A stretch of DNA of 64,000 bases, from contig CAZCKU010000013.1 of assembly GCA_964499365.1 (NCBI GenBank), positions 1 to 64,000 on the forward strand, read 5' to 3'. Below are positions 50,440 through 58,189 of this stretch, in pieces (the first letter of the stretch is position 1; each line of letters starts with the position of its first letter). This stretch comes from PALSA-1316 sp964499365. GTDB lineage: Bacteria; Nitrospirota; Thermodesulfovibrionia; Thermodesulfovibrionales; UBA6898. The position numbers were made by a program, and so were the translations under genes. A model generated the notes under the pieces. That model saw only the letters and a program-made list of their open reading frames with translations. It searched no databases and had not been told where the DNA came from.

Positions 50440-50514
50440 AACCCCTCCCAACCTCCCCTGATCAAGGGAGGCTTAGATGCCCACAACCCTGTTAAGGGGG
50501 GACTGAGGGGGGTT
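50440..50514. repeat. Intergenic inverted-repeat element rich in C/G runs
   Basis: Nested inverted repeats: CCTCCC (50452-50457) pairs with GGGAGG (50466-50471), and AACCCC (50440-50445) pairs with GGGGTT (50509-50514). The style resembles dispersed extragenic palindromes of environmental bacteria, and a short related piece lies at 4739-4761. It follows nth and precedes the micro-protein genes. Confidence 0.45.
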
Positions 50515-50562
50515 GTTTTCGTGCCTTGATCAGTCATAGGTGGATATGATAAGGTACGGACT

Positions 50563-50697
50563 ATGTTCCACAGGGAAAAGCCGATGGCAGGTGAACCAGT
50601 CACGAGAACTGCACCCTTTCTCAGCGCCGGGTGGTGGCTGATCCATGGAGCCGGGATAGCAGCTGTCTATGCCCTCGGCCATATTCTCTGGAGGTAG
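50563..50697 (+). CDS. 44-residue single-helix membrane micro-protein, paralogue 1
   Basis: From ATG 50563 (AAGG 8 bases upstream) the protein has a soluble N-terminus (MFHREKPMAGEPVTRT) and one membrane helix containing GWWLIHGAGIAAVYALGHI. ATG 50584 in the same frame is an alternative. The helix shares the pattern G-W-W-x-x-H-(11)-H, with the second His after Leu-Gly, with the next micro-protein. The two His are 12 residues apart in both. I do not recognise the family. Genes this small are usually missed by callers. Confidence 0.6.
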   Translation: MFHREKPMAGEPVTRTAPFLSAGWWLIHGAGIAAVYALGHILWR

Positions 50698-50699
50698 AG

Positions 50700-50804
50700 A
50701 TGCTCCAGTATTTCATGCGCTACAGGCCGGGCTGGTGGATACTGCATATCGCCGCAGTGCTGTTCACCCTGTATCTCGGCCATATGGTCAGGTTTCCATT
50801 TTGA
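50700..50804 (+). CDS. 34-residue single-helix membrane micro-protein, paralogue 2
   Basis: ATG 50700 follows an excellent GGAGG leader that overlaps the end of the previous gene. The protein starts MLQYFMRYRPGWWILHIAAV and ends LGHMVRFPF. It repeats the GWWxxH and LGH pattern of paralogue 1, but with a basic N-terminus, so insertion with the N-terminus in the cytoplasm is likely. Its stop overlaps the next start as TTGA. It may be a small subunit of a membrane complex with its neighbours, with the paired His as possible haem ligands; that is speculation. Confidence 0.65.
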   Translation: MLQYFMRYRPGWWILHIAAVLFTLYLGHMVRFPF

Positions 50805-51217
50805 GCTCTCACCGGAAGGCCCTCCTGGCTGCCCTCCTGCTTCTTGCTGTTTCAGGCATGATGTTTCACTACCGGCTCCACCGTTTCATGGTACCGGACA
50901 CGAACGATCCGTCGGTCTATGTTCTGGACAGCACAAGGTTTCTGGCCTTTCTTCTGCCCCTGATCGATGTTGTCGTCGTCACCGGGCTCTTTCTTTCCCG
51001 AAGGACCGCCGTCTATGGATACCTCCTCAACGGGCTGCTTGTCATCTATGGAACGGTCCTGATGGGCCACTACAGCATAGCCGAGATCATGGCCCGCGCC
51101 ATACCGCCCGCGGACTGGCTGATCAGGTCGACCCTTCCGGACATCGGAATCTGCTGGGCCGACTTCCTGGTCGGCAGGATATTATATGACGAGACCCTGC
51201 GCAATGCTTCGCGCTGA
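50801..51217 (+). CDS. Polytopic membrane protein of the micro-protein cluster
   Basis: From TTG 50801 the protein has 138 residues. Longer in-frame starts would overlap the micro-genes. It has helices at about 6-25 (RKALLAALLLLAVSGMMFHY), 45-65 (FLAFLLPLIDVVVVTGLFL) and 70-95 (GYLLNGLLVIYGTVLMGHYS), then a soluble end. HYRLH and MGHYS place His near membrane edges. It is translationally coupled to paralogue 2. The family is not recognised. Confidence 0.7.
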   Translation: MSSHRKALLAALLLLAVSGMMFHYRLHRFMVPDTNDPSVYVLDSTRFLAFLLPLIDVVVVTGLFLSRRTAVYGYLLNGLLVIYGTVLMGHYSIAEIMARAIPPADWLIRSTLPDIGICWADFLVGRILYDETLRNASR

Positions 51218-51243
51218 GTACGGTCGACTAGGAGGCTGAGCCC

Positions 51244-51690
51244 ATGCCTCATTTCGGACTCATGGATGAAAATGCACTCGGGCCTGAGAAGGCAGCGTTT
51301 CTGCGCGCCCGGCTGCATATCAGGGCAGGCAGGAGGCGTCTCCAACAGGGGAAGATCTCGGCCGGCATCCTGACCATCTATGACGCCCTCGTCTTCGGAA
51401 TGGAATGGTATGCCGCTTCTGCCGGCCGCAGAGCAGGCCTGAAGGTTCTTGAAGGTGAAGACCTGAGGAAGGACAGGACTCTCTATGGTGTACTGGTCCG
51501 CTCCGGGATCCTTGACGGAACGTTCGATTATGATGCTTTCGACACGCTGGTGGAGTATGCGTCGAATAATGAAATGCCGGACTACGACTACCGCGAGACG
51601 TTAGCCTCGATCGAGGCTATCCTGACCCGACTGGGGATCATGCCGTTTGATGAGCATGAACTCCCCCCTGAAGACCCCTCAACGTATTGA
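51244..51690 (+). CDS. Soluble helical protein of the micro-protein cluster
   Basis: A 148-residue helical protein with no membrane segment. GGAGG lies 9 bases before ATG 51244. The part RAGRRRLQQGKISAGILTIY, then DALVFGMEWYA, faintly recalls HEPN-type helix pairs but lacks the RX4-6H nuclease motif, so I do not assign it. The acidic C-terminus (DEHELPPEDPSTY) is disordered. It is 26 bases after the polytopic gene and probably in the same operon. Confidence 0.65.
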   Translation: MPHFGLMDENALGPEKAAFLRARLHIRAGRRRLQQGKISAGILTIYDALVFGMEWYAASAGRRAGLKVLEGEDLRKDRTLYGVLVRSGILDGTFDYDAFDTLVEYASNNEMPDYDYRETLASIEAILTRLGIMPFDEHELPPEDPSTY

Positions 51691-51714
51691 ACTTCCCGCT
51701 TCCCTTGGTATAAT
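51687..51714 (+). promoter_or_regulatory. Promoter of the S74-domain gene
   Basis: TTGAAC at 51687-51692 and an extended -10 TGGTATAAT ending at 51714, with a 16-base spacer. It overlaps the end of the upstream gene and leaves a leader of about 65 bases with AAAGGAG before ATG 51784. Confidence 0.6.
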
Positions 51715-51783
51715 TTATGCAGACATGGCTGTCACAAATACTCTCTCTTTATTAAACCGGGTTTTACGAAAGGAGACATTCAC

Positions 51784-52773
51784 ATGAAATCACAGAGCCT
51801 CAGGGGTCTCATGGTTACGGTACTGTGCTGCTTATTCGGTGCACCGTCCTGGGCAGTGGAAGAAGGGACGAATTCCACCTTTGTCGGATTAAATGCGGGC
51901 GGGTCGACCGCTATCTTCGCGGACATACATGCCAATACGTTCGTGGGTGCCTCAAGCGGATTAGATGCAACAACCGGCGTCAGCAATGCTTTTTTGGGAT
52001 TTCATGCCGGCCAGCATAATGCAAGCGGCAACTACAATACGTTTCTAGGGGCCAACGCAGGATTATCCAATGTTTCCGGCGGCAACAATCTCTTCATTGG
52101 ACAGGCCACCGGGTTTTCCAATTCCAGCGGCAGTATGAACACCTATGTCGGCACATCCGCAGGATTCTACACAACGGGAAGCAACAACACGTTTATAGGA
52201 TACAATGCAGGCGGCAGCGCACTTGTCACGGGAAGCGGCAACGTATTTATCGGCAAGGGCGCAGGTGAAAATGAGGATACATCGAACAAACTCTACATTG
52301 CTAATTCGACTACCTATTACCCCCTCATCTATGGGGAATTCGACAACGCAGCGGTCACCATACACGGGTCGCTCTCTGTGGCGTCTGTTGCCTCTCCATC
52401 TGACGAAAGACTGAAGAAGAACATACAGCCGCTGGAGTCGTCGCTCGAAAAAGTAATGAAGCTGCGCGGGGTCAGCTACGACTGGAAGACGGAGGAGTTC
52501 GCAGGCAGGGGCCTCGCCACTGACAGGCAGATAGGGCTTCTCGCTCAGAACGTTGAAGAGGTTATCCCGGTGCTGGTCAAGACAGACAAACAAGGCTATA
52601 AGGCCGTCACCTATGAGAAGGTGGTCCCAGTCCTGATCGAGGCGATAAAAGAGCAGCAGGAGATGATCCAAAAGCGAGATGCCAAAATTGAGAAGCTCGA
52701 AAAAACCCTCGAAGCCCTGGAAAAGCGCATCGCAGAAATAGAGCCCCCGGCCAGGACTGCGGCCGTGCGGTAA
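51784..52773 (+). CDS. Secreted YadA-head-like repeat protein with S74 endosialidase chaperone
   Basis: A 329-residue exported protein. Signal peptide residues 1-24 (LMVTVLCCLFGAPSWA). Residues 30-190 hold about eight 15-23-residue repeats built on NTFVGxxAG and NTFLGANAG, as in trimeric adhesin heads. Residues 205-300 form a Peptidase_S74 intramolecular chaperone: SDERLKKNIQPLE, then GLLAQNVEEVIPV, then AVTYEKVVPVLIEAI. A coiled coil ends the chain (KRDAKIEKLEKTLEALEKRI). S74 is best known from phage tail spikes, where it trimerises and then cuts itself off; here there are no phage genes nearby, so it is probably a host surface fibre. Confidence 0.85.
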   Translation: MKSQSLRGLMVTVLCCLFGAPSWAVEEGTNSTFVGLNAGGSTAIFADIHANTFVGASSGLDATTGVSNAFLGFHAGQHNASGNYNTFLGANAGLSNVSGGNNLFIGQATGFSNSSGSMNTYVGTSAGFYTTGSNNTFIGYNAGGSALVTGSGNVFIGKGAGENEDTSNKLYIANSTTYYPLIYGEFDNAAVTIHGSLSVASVASPSDERLKKNIQPLESSLEKVMKLRGVSYDWKTEEFAGRGLATDRQIGLLAQNVEEVIPVLVKTDKQGYKAVTYEKVVPVLIEAIKEQQEMIQKRDAKIEKLEKTLEALEKRIAEIEPPARTAAVR

Positions 52774-52794
52774 GTCGCAATACGCTCGATGCCA

Positions 52795-52989
52795 TCAGCC
52801 TCCCCAGCCGATGCTGATGATGATGGCGTCGGCAGGGCAGACCTCCAGACAGGTGCGGCAGTCGATGCAATAGGAAGACCGGGAGGGCAGGCTCTTGCCC
52901 TCTGACATCTCAAAGCAGTTGACCGGGCAGGCGCGAATGCAATCCCCGCACCCCGTGCACTTGTCCCAATCTACAATGGATATAAACAT
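52795..52989 (-). CDS. 2x[4Fe-4S] ferredoxin
   Basis: A 64-residue ferredoxin with two full cluster motifs, CTGCGDCIRACP and CIDCRTCLEVCP, so two 4Fe-4S clusters. It is a small soluble electron carrier. GGTGAG lies before ATG 52989. It stands alone; its enzyme partner is not in the window. Confidence 0.93.
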   Translation of the reverse strand: MFISIVDWDKCTGCGDCIRACPVNCFEMSEGKSLPSRSSYCIDCRTCLEVCPADAIIISIGWGG

Positions 52990-53202
52990 CTATGCTCACC
53001 TCGTCGCCAGGATTTTTGGGCAACCGTCAACAAACGTCGCCCGCTTCTTCGATGGTCTATTCTACCGCAGTCCCATACCCGGAGATATGACATACATCAT
53101 GTTTCGTTTTATGCCCGTCGGGGGCCCCATCCGGGGTTGTTTATTTGTTACCAGGGGTAAAAAGTGCGGCAAGAGGGGGTCAACACGAAGCCTTAGACAG
53201 GG

Positions 53203-53218
53203 CAAGCCCGCGGGCTTG
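53203..53218 (-). repeat. GC-rich palindrome just after the ABC-F gene
   Basis: CAAGCCCGCGGGCTTG is a perfect 16-base palindrome 9 bases beyond the stop of the ABC-F gene. No T-run follows, so terminator function is only possible. The remaining 52990-53226 shows nothing I can name. Confidence 0.35.
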
Positions 53219-53226
53219 AACCTGCA

Positions 53227-55098
53227 CTACCCCGCGTCCTGCAGTTCATTCATCCGGCTGTCAAACTCCTGTGCCTTTGCATCGTGCTCGGCAGTAATCT
53301 CCTCGAGTTCACCAAAGAGGCTGTCGATATGCTCCTTCGTCTCATGGATCGCCTTCGTCAGGTCACGGATGGCGCGGCCGTCGCCTTTTGTCGAGGCTGC
53401 CAGAAGCGCCTGGTTATCCATGTCAATGCGCTTCTCAAAGCCGCTGATCATCTCTTCGATGTCGGTGATGCGCTTCTGGAGCGGGTTCAATACCTTCGAG
53501 CGGTTTGTCACAATCTCGGCCCGCAGCCGCCTGATCTCCTTTTTGCTGAGGCCCTTGCCCTTTGGAATCTCCACCGGTCCGCTGCCCTGAACCGCAACCG
53601 AACCTTCGTCGCGCCAGCCGACCCTGCTGAGGAAATCCTCATAGGTCCCGTCAAAGACCCTGATCTCCCCCCCGTCAAAGATGATCAGTTTCGTAGCTAT
53701 CGCATGCAGGACCAGTTCACTGTGTGTGACAAGAATCACCGCTCCCCTGAAGGCATCGATGGCCTCGATCAGGGAGTCGATCGACTCCATATCGAGATGG
53801 TTCGTCGGCTCGTCCAGCAGCAGGAGGTTGGCCGGACTCACCAGCAGTTTTCCCATCAGGACCCTGCTCCGCTCGCCGCCGGAGAGGACGCTTATCTTCT
53901 TTGTGGCCATGTCTCCTTCAAACATCATCGCGCCGCATATCTTCCTGGCGGCACCACGGTTATGGTCAGGATGCACGTCCATGATCTCGGCCTCAATCGT
54001 CTTCGCAAGGTCCAGCCGGTTGATGTTCGTCTGTCCGAAAAATGCGGTCTTCAGCTGCGGATGACGTGTTATCGCTCCGCCGACAGGCTCAAGCTCTCCG
54101 GCGAGAAGGTTCAGGAGGGTCGTTTTGCCTTTCCCGTTCTTCCCGATGATCGCGATTCGGTCATTCTTGCCTACAGAAAAATCCAGGTGGTGTATGAGCG
54201 GCTCTGCCGCAGGGTCGAAGGAGAACGACAGGTCCTCGGCCGCGATCAGCTGCTTGCCGGTGAACGAGGCGTCGTTGAAGGCAAAGTCGAGACTCTGTAT
54301 GTCTGTCAGCTTTTCGCGCTGCTCATGCCGCGCCAGTGCCTTGACGCGCGACTGGACAGCCTTGGCCTTGTTTGCCTGAGCGCGGAAGCGGTTGATGAAC
54401 TGCTCGATGTCCTTCCTTTTTCGCTCGTCGTTGATGCGCGTTTTTTCATAAACTTCCTCATCGATGAGGATCTGCTGGTAGAGCTTCTCGGTTGGGCCCT
54501 CTATCTTCCGAACCTTCTGGCGGTGTATGCCGAGTGTATGGGTCGTGACGCTGTCCATGAACTCGCGGTCGTGGGTGATAATGATCATTTCGTTGGGCCA
54601 GGACCTGAGGAATTTGACCAGCCAGCGTATCGAGACGATATCCAGGTAGTTCGTCGGTTCATCCAGCAGCAGCAGGTTCGGTTCGGAGACCAGGACCTTC
54701 GCCAGATTCAGGCGTATCTGGTATCCGCCGGAGAGGGACCCCGGGTCTGCATCGAAATCCTCGGTCGAGAAGCCAAGTCCGTGGAGGATCGCGCCTACCT
54801 TGTAGCTTTCATCCCTGCCGTCCTCATTCTTTGGAAGCAGGAGGCACCCCTCTTTGAGAACGGTCTTCTCGCTGAAGGCGATATGCTGGGAAAGATGACC
54901 GATCCGGTAGCCGTTGGGCACGGTGATAACGCCCTCGTCGGCGTATTCCTGACCGAGGATCATGCGGAAAAGGGTCGTCTTGCCGTGGCCGTTTCTGCCG
55001 ACAAGACCGACGCGTTCTCCGGGATTGACCGTAAAATCAATGTCATCGAGAATGATCTGCCGGCCGTAGGCCTTTGATAAACTGTTTACCTGTAGCAT
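53227..55098 (-). CDS. ABC-F family ATPase
   Basis: A 623-residue soluble twin-ABC protein with no membrane domain. First cassette: GRNGHGKTT, LSGGYQIRLNLAKVL, LLLDEPTNYLD. Linker helices (about 230-275, EQFINRFRAQANKAKAVQSR) form the P-site tRNA interaction motif. Second cassette: GKNGKGKTT, LSGGERSRVLMGKLL, LLLDEPTNHLD. A C-terminal coiled coil (about 530-623) matches the Uup/YheS type. Such proteins act at the ribosomal E site in translation factor or antibiotic-protection roles; the exact subgroup is uncertain. Confidence 0.93.
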   Translation of the reverse strand: MLQVNSLSKAYGRQIILDDIDFTVNPGERVGLVGRNGHGKTTLFRMILGQEYADEGVITVPNGYRIGHLSQHIAFSEKTVLKEGCLLLPKNEDGRDESYKVGAILHGLGFSTEDFDADPGSLSGGYQIRLNLAKVLVSEPNLLLLDEPTNYLDIVSIRWLVKFLRSWPNEMIIITHDREFMDSVTTHTLGIHRQKVRKIEGPTEKLYQQILIDEEVYEKTRINDERKRKDIEQFINRFRAQANKAKAVQSRVKALARHEQREKLTDIQSLDFAFNDASFTGKQLIAAEDLSFSFDPAAEPLIHHLDFSVGKNDRIAIIGKNGKGKTTLLNLLAGELEPVGGAITRHPQLKTAFFGQTNINRLDLAKTIEAEIMDVHPDHNRGAARKICGAMMFEGDMATKKISVLSGGERSRVLMGKLLVSPANLLLLDEPTNHLDMESIDSLIEAIDAFRGAVILVTHSELVLHAIATKLIIFDGGEIRVFDGTYEDFLSRVGWRDEGSVAVQGSGPVEIPKGKGLSKKEIRRLRAEIVTNRSKVLNPLQKRITDIEEMISGFEKRIDMDNQALLAASTKGDGRAIRDLTKAIHETKEHIDSLFGELEEITAEHDAKAQEFDSRMNELQDAG

Positions 55099-55199
55099 AA
55101 TATGTAAGCGGATATACTAATAAGTTATTTAACGGGATGTCAATAAAAGAGGCCAGCAGCTGGTGCAGCAGGTCTTAAAGCAGTTCTCGTATGATTGTC

Positions 55200-55247
55200 A
55201 TTCCAGCTCGCCTGGAATCCTTCAGAAGGATTGCGGACAAGCCGCAA
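55200..55247. repeat. Two small hairpins of a dispersed-repeat type
   Basis: ATTCCAG/CTGGAAT (55200-55206 with 55212-55218) and TTGCGG/CCGCAA (55231-55236 with 55242-55247) lie between pabB and the ABC-F gene. The wording resembles intergenic repeats scattered in environmental genomes. No T-run. Confidence 0.35.
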
Positions 55248-55301
55248 TGACAAAGTGAGCCGGAGTATCGCCTTACGTTCGTTCTTGTCGTCACCATGAG
55301 A

Positions 55302-56795
55302 CTAAGCCAGTCTGTCCAGGGTTTTCAGCAGGGCCTCTGCCTTTTTGAGGCATTCGTGGTACTCGCGCTCAGGGTCTGAATCAGCAACAATACCCGCCCC
55401 GGCCTGGATATAGGCCCTGTTGTTCCTGATCAAAAAAGTCCTGATGATGATATTGAGGTCCATGCTGCCGCTGAACCCGATGTACCCCAGCGACCCGGTA
55501 TACGGCCCCCGCCTGAAGGATTCCAGCTCGTCGATTATCTCCATGCAGCGCACCTTCGGCACTCCGGTAATGGTCCCCCCGGGGTAGACAGCGGCAATCA
55601 CATCGAGACTGTCCTTGCCTTCTGCCAGTCTGCCCTCAACATTCGAGACGATATGCATCACATGGGAGTACTCCTCGGTCACCATCAGTTCGTCGACCTG
55701 CACTGAACCGTAATCGGCAATGCGGCCGATATCATTGCGTTCGAGGTCGATCAGCATGATATGTTCGGCCCTCTCCTTCTCATTCAGGAGGAGTTCCTGG
55801 CGCATCCGGTGGTCTTCTCCTGCATCCTTCCCGCGCGGTCTGGTCCCAGCGATCGGCCTCGTATCGACAATCCCGTCGCGCACCCTGACCAGCCTCTCCG
55901 GTGACGAACTGACGATCTGATAATCTCCGAAATCCGCATATGCAGCAAAGGGCGAGGGATTAATCTCTCTCAGGATCCTGTATATCTCCCAGGGATCATA
56001 CCCTTCAATAGCTGCTGAGACGCGCAGGGAGAGGTTCGTCTGAAAAATATCTCCGGCCGCAATATATTCCCGTGCGCGCCTCACCATGGCCAGGTAGTCT
56101 TCCCTGCCGACATCATGCGCAATCTCTATCTTCTGCCTCTGCAGCGGGATATCCTGACCACCCGGTGGTGCTCCGGCCGGTTCAGGGGTCTGCTGAAGAG
56201 TATTCTGCAACAGGCGCTCTTCGATTGCAGAGGCTGCATCTCCGGCTTCTGCGCGCTGCTGCTCCCCGGTGCTGCTGCTCTCGGAATATCCAAGAACCGT
56301 CTCCCGCGCACCGGGGCAAACGATGATCCAGGCCTTCCGTTCCCGGTGATCAAAGGCGATCAGCCTGTCAATCATGAAGAAATGCGCGTCCGGCAGATTC
56401 AGATCGTCGACGGTGTTGACAGGAATGCGCTCGAAATACCTGACGAAATCATAGCAGAAGAGGCCGGCAGCGCCACCCTGAAACGGAGGGAGCCCGGCAA
56501 CCGGTTTCTGCCGGTAGCATGCAAGCAGTTCCCTCAGCCGCTCCAGGGGCTTGCGTGCGGAGAGGGTCCGGCGGCCGGCGATGGTGATCTCGATGCAGCC
56601 GTCTTTTACCGTCAGTTCGAGATACGGATCGATGCAGATAAAAGAGTAGCGGGCGATGCGCTCAGGGCCCTTGACACTCTCGAAGAGCAGGCTGCGGGAA
56701 GTCCTGACAGACGCGTAGACAGCGTCCGGGGACTGATAGGGTATTTCTTTAATAACCGGAGAAACAGGTGCGGGACCCTGATGAATACCTGTCAT
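55302..56795 (-). CDS. pabB: Aminodeoxychorismate synthase component I (PabB-like)
   Basis: A 497-residue chorismate-binding enzyme. The C-terminal core has PIAGTRPRG, DLERNDIGRIADYGSV, YPGGTITGVPKVRCMEIIDE and AGAGIVADSDPEREYHECL. DLERNDIGR, RGPYTGSLGY and MDLNIIIRTF favour PabB (folate branch) over TrpE. An Ala/Gln/Pro-rich linker (about 170-225) separates the halves and is longer than usual. No glutaminase (pabA/trpG) or trp gene is adjacent. It is 42 bases downstream of pyrF on the same strand. TrpE is the main alternative. Confidence 0.8.
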   Translation of the reverse strand: MTGIHQGPAPVSPVIKEIPYQSPDAVYASVRTSRSLLFESVKGPERIARYSFICIDPYLELTVKDGCIEITIAGRRTLSARKPLERLRELLACYRQKPVAGLPPFQGGAAGLFCYDFVRYFERIPVNTVDDLNLPDAHFFMIDRLIAFDHRERKAWIIVCPGARETVLGYSESSSTGEQQRAEAGDAASAIEERLLQNTLQQTPEPAGAPPGGQDIPLQRQKIEIAHDVGREDYLAMVRRAREYIAAGDIFQTNLSLRVSAAIEGYDPWEIYRILREINPSPFAAYADFGDYQIVSSSPERLVRVRDGIVDTRPIAGTRPRGKDAGEDHRMRQELLLNEKERAEHIMLIDLERNDIGRIADYGSVQVDELMVTEEYSHVMHIVSNVEGRLAEGKDSLDVIAAVYPGGTITGVPKVRCMEIIDELESFRRGPYTGSLGYIGFSGSMDLNIIIRTFLIRNNRAYIQAGAGIVADSDPEREYHECLKKAEALLKTLDRLA

Positions 56796-56837
56796 CGCGT
56801 CAGACGGAAAAGTCCATGAGACTGCACTGCCAGCGGA

Positions 56838-57557
56838 TCACAACCCGGAAATCTCCTGCTGTATCCGCTCGATCGCCTTTACCGGGTCAGGCTGGTTCAG
56901 CACGGATCGTCCCATCACGAGGTAGTCCGCACCCGCACCTATGGCTTTTTTCGGGGTCATTATCCTGGCCTGATCGTCCGCAGCTGCCCACGACGGCCTG
57001 ATTCCGGGCGTCACGATCAGGAATTTATTACCGCAGTGCCCCTTGATCATGGCGGCCTCGTGGCCGGAGGACACCACACCGTCCAGTCCCGCCTTCAGTG
57101 CCATGCCGGAAAGATGCCTCACATGCGTCGGGAGGCTGTGCTGAAGCCCCAGTTCGGACTTCAGGACCTCCTGGGACATGCTCGTCAGCACGGTCACCGC
57201 AATCATCCGGGGACGCTCAAGGTTCTCCTTCAGGCAAACGTTGACCACGTCGTCCCTGCATTTCTTCATCATGTCTGCGCCGCCCGAGGCATGCACGTTA
57301 AACATGAAGACCCCTTTTCTTGCCGCAGCCACACCTGCCTTCGAGACGGTAGTCGGGATGTCATGGAACTTCAGATCGAGGAAAATCTTCTTGCCGCGGC
57401 GGTGAATCTCGTCGAGGATCGACGGACCGGCGACCGTAAACAATTCAAGTCCTACTTTAAATATGTCTATGCAACCACCTAATTTATCAACTATTTCAAG
57501 TGCGTACCCAGGTTCATCCACATCCAGGGCAATGATCACCTTGTTGTCCTGTTTCAT
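56838..57557 (-). CDS. pyrF: Orotidine 5'-phosphate decarboxylase
   Basis: A 239-residue TIM-barrel enzyme of pyrimidine synthesis. The catalytic motif IFLDLKFHDIPTTV has the Asp-Lys-His-Asp array (DLKFHD), IALDVD at the N-terminus binds the nucleotide, and VTPGIRPSWAAADDQARI followed by YLVMGRSV is the phosphate-binding end. It makes UMP. It starts 3 bases after the dcd stop. Confidence 0.95.
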   Translation of the reverse strand: MKQDNKVIIALDVDEPGYALEIVDKLGGCIDIFKVGLELFTVAGPSILDEIHRRGKKIFLDLKFHDIPTTVSKAGVAAARKGVFMFNVHASGGADMMKKCRDDVVNVCLKENLERPRMIAVTVLTSMSQEVLKSELGLQHSLPTHVRHLSGMALKAGLDGVVSSGHEAAMIKGHCGNKFLIVTPGIRPSWAAADDQARIMTPKKAIGAGADYLVMGRSVLNQPDPVKAIERIQQEISGL

Positions 57558-57560
57558 GCG

Positions 57561-58118
57561 CTACTTACCGTCGACCTTCGAAAGCACGATGCCCTTCTGC
57601 GCCTGATATTTCCCCTTTTTGTCGGCATAGGACGTCTGACAGAGATCAGCTGCCCCGAGAAAGACGACCTGCCCGATGCCCTCGTTCGCGTACAGACGGA
57701 CGGGGACGGGTGCTGTATTCGAGACAGAGATCGTGATATACCCTTCCCACTCCGGCTCGAGCGGGGTCACATTCACGAGCACCCCGCTCCGGGCATATGT
57801 CGACTTCCCGAAGCAGATGGCAAGAGTCTCCCGGGGGATCCTGAAATATTCGAGAGACCTGCAGATGACATAAGAGTTGGCAGGTATCTCACAGACCTCG
57901 CCCCTGAAATCCTCCATGCTGACTGCGTCAAAATTCTTCGGGTCGATCACCATCCCGGCAGCCGGACGCAGGATGCGGAATTCATCGGCGATCCGCATGT
58001 CATATCCATAGGAACTGACGCCGGAGGAGATGACCCCCCTGCGGACCTGCTCCTGGTTGAACGGCTCTATCATGCCCTTTGACGCCATTGCCCTTATCCA
58101 GACATCATTCTTTACCAT
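57561..58118 (-). CDS. dcd: dCTP deaminase
   Basis: A 185-residue trimeric deaminase of the dUTPase fold. Motifs are SSGVSSYGYDMRIADEF, SYVICRSLEYFRIPRE, CFGKSTYARSG and TPLEPEWEGYITI, which carries the catalytic Glu. It makes dUTP from dCTP for thymidylate synthesis. It is 3 bases upstream of pyrF, so a dcd-pyrF pyrimidine pair. A combined dCTP deaminase/dUTPase activity cannot be excluded from the sequence. Confidence 0.92.
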   Translation of the reverse strand: MVKNDVWIRAMASKGMIEPFNQEQVRRGVISSGVSSYGYDMRIADEFRILRPAAGMVIDPKNFDAVSMEDFRGEVCEIPANSYVICRSLEYFRIPRETLAICFGKSTYARSGVLVNVTPLEPEWEGYITISVSNTAPVPVRLYANEGIGQVVFLGAADLCQTSYADKKGKYQAQKGIVLSKVDGK

Positions 58119-58189
58119 GCGGTGGTTTCACGCCTCCAGAGATCGGTTTCGGTCTGTTAGTATAACCTATTGCCCGGATCATTCTCTCG

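Noticed and set aside
51244..51690. HEPN nuclease of a toxin-antitoxin pair
   Set aside because: The helix pattern is only faintly similar, the RX4-6H motif is missing, and no antitoxin-like partner is adjacent.
51784..52773. Prophage tail-fibre remnant
   Set aside because: The protein has a Sec signal and its own promoter, and no other phage gene, integrase or attachment site is visible.
53284..55077. 597-codon plus-strand frame opposite the ABC-F gene
   Set aside because: The minus strand carries both Walker motifs and both signatures, and the plus frame has no recognisable domain.
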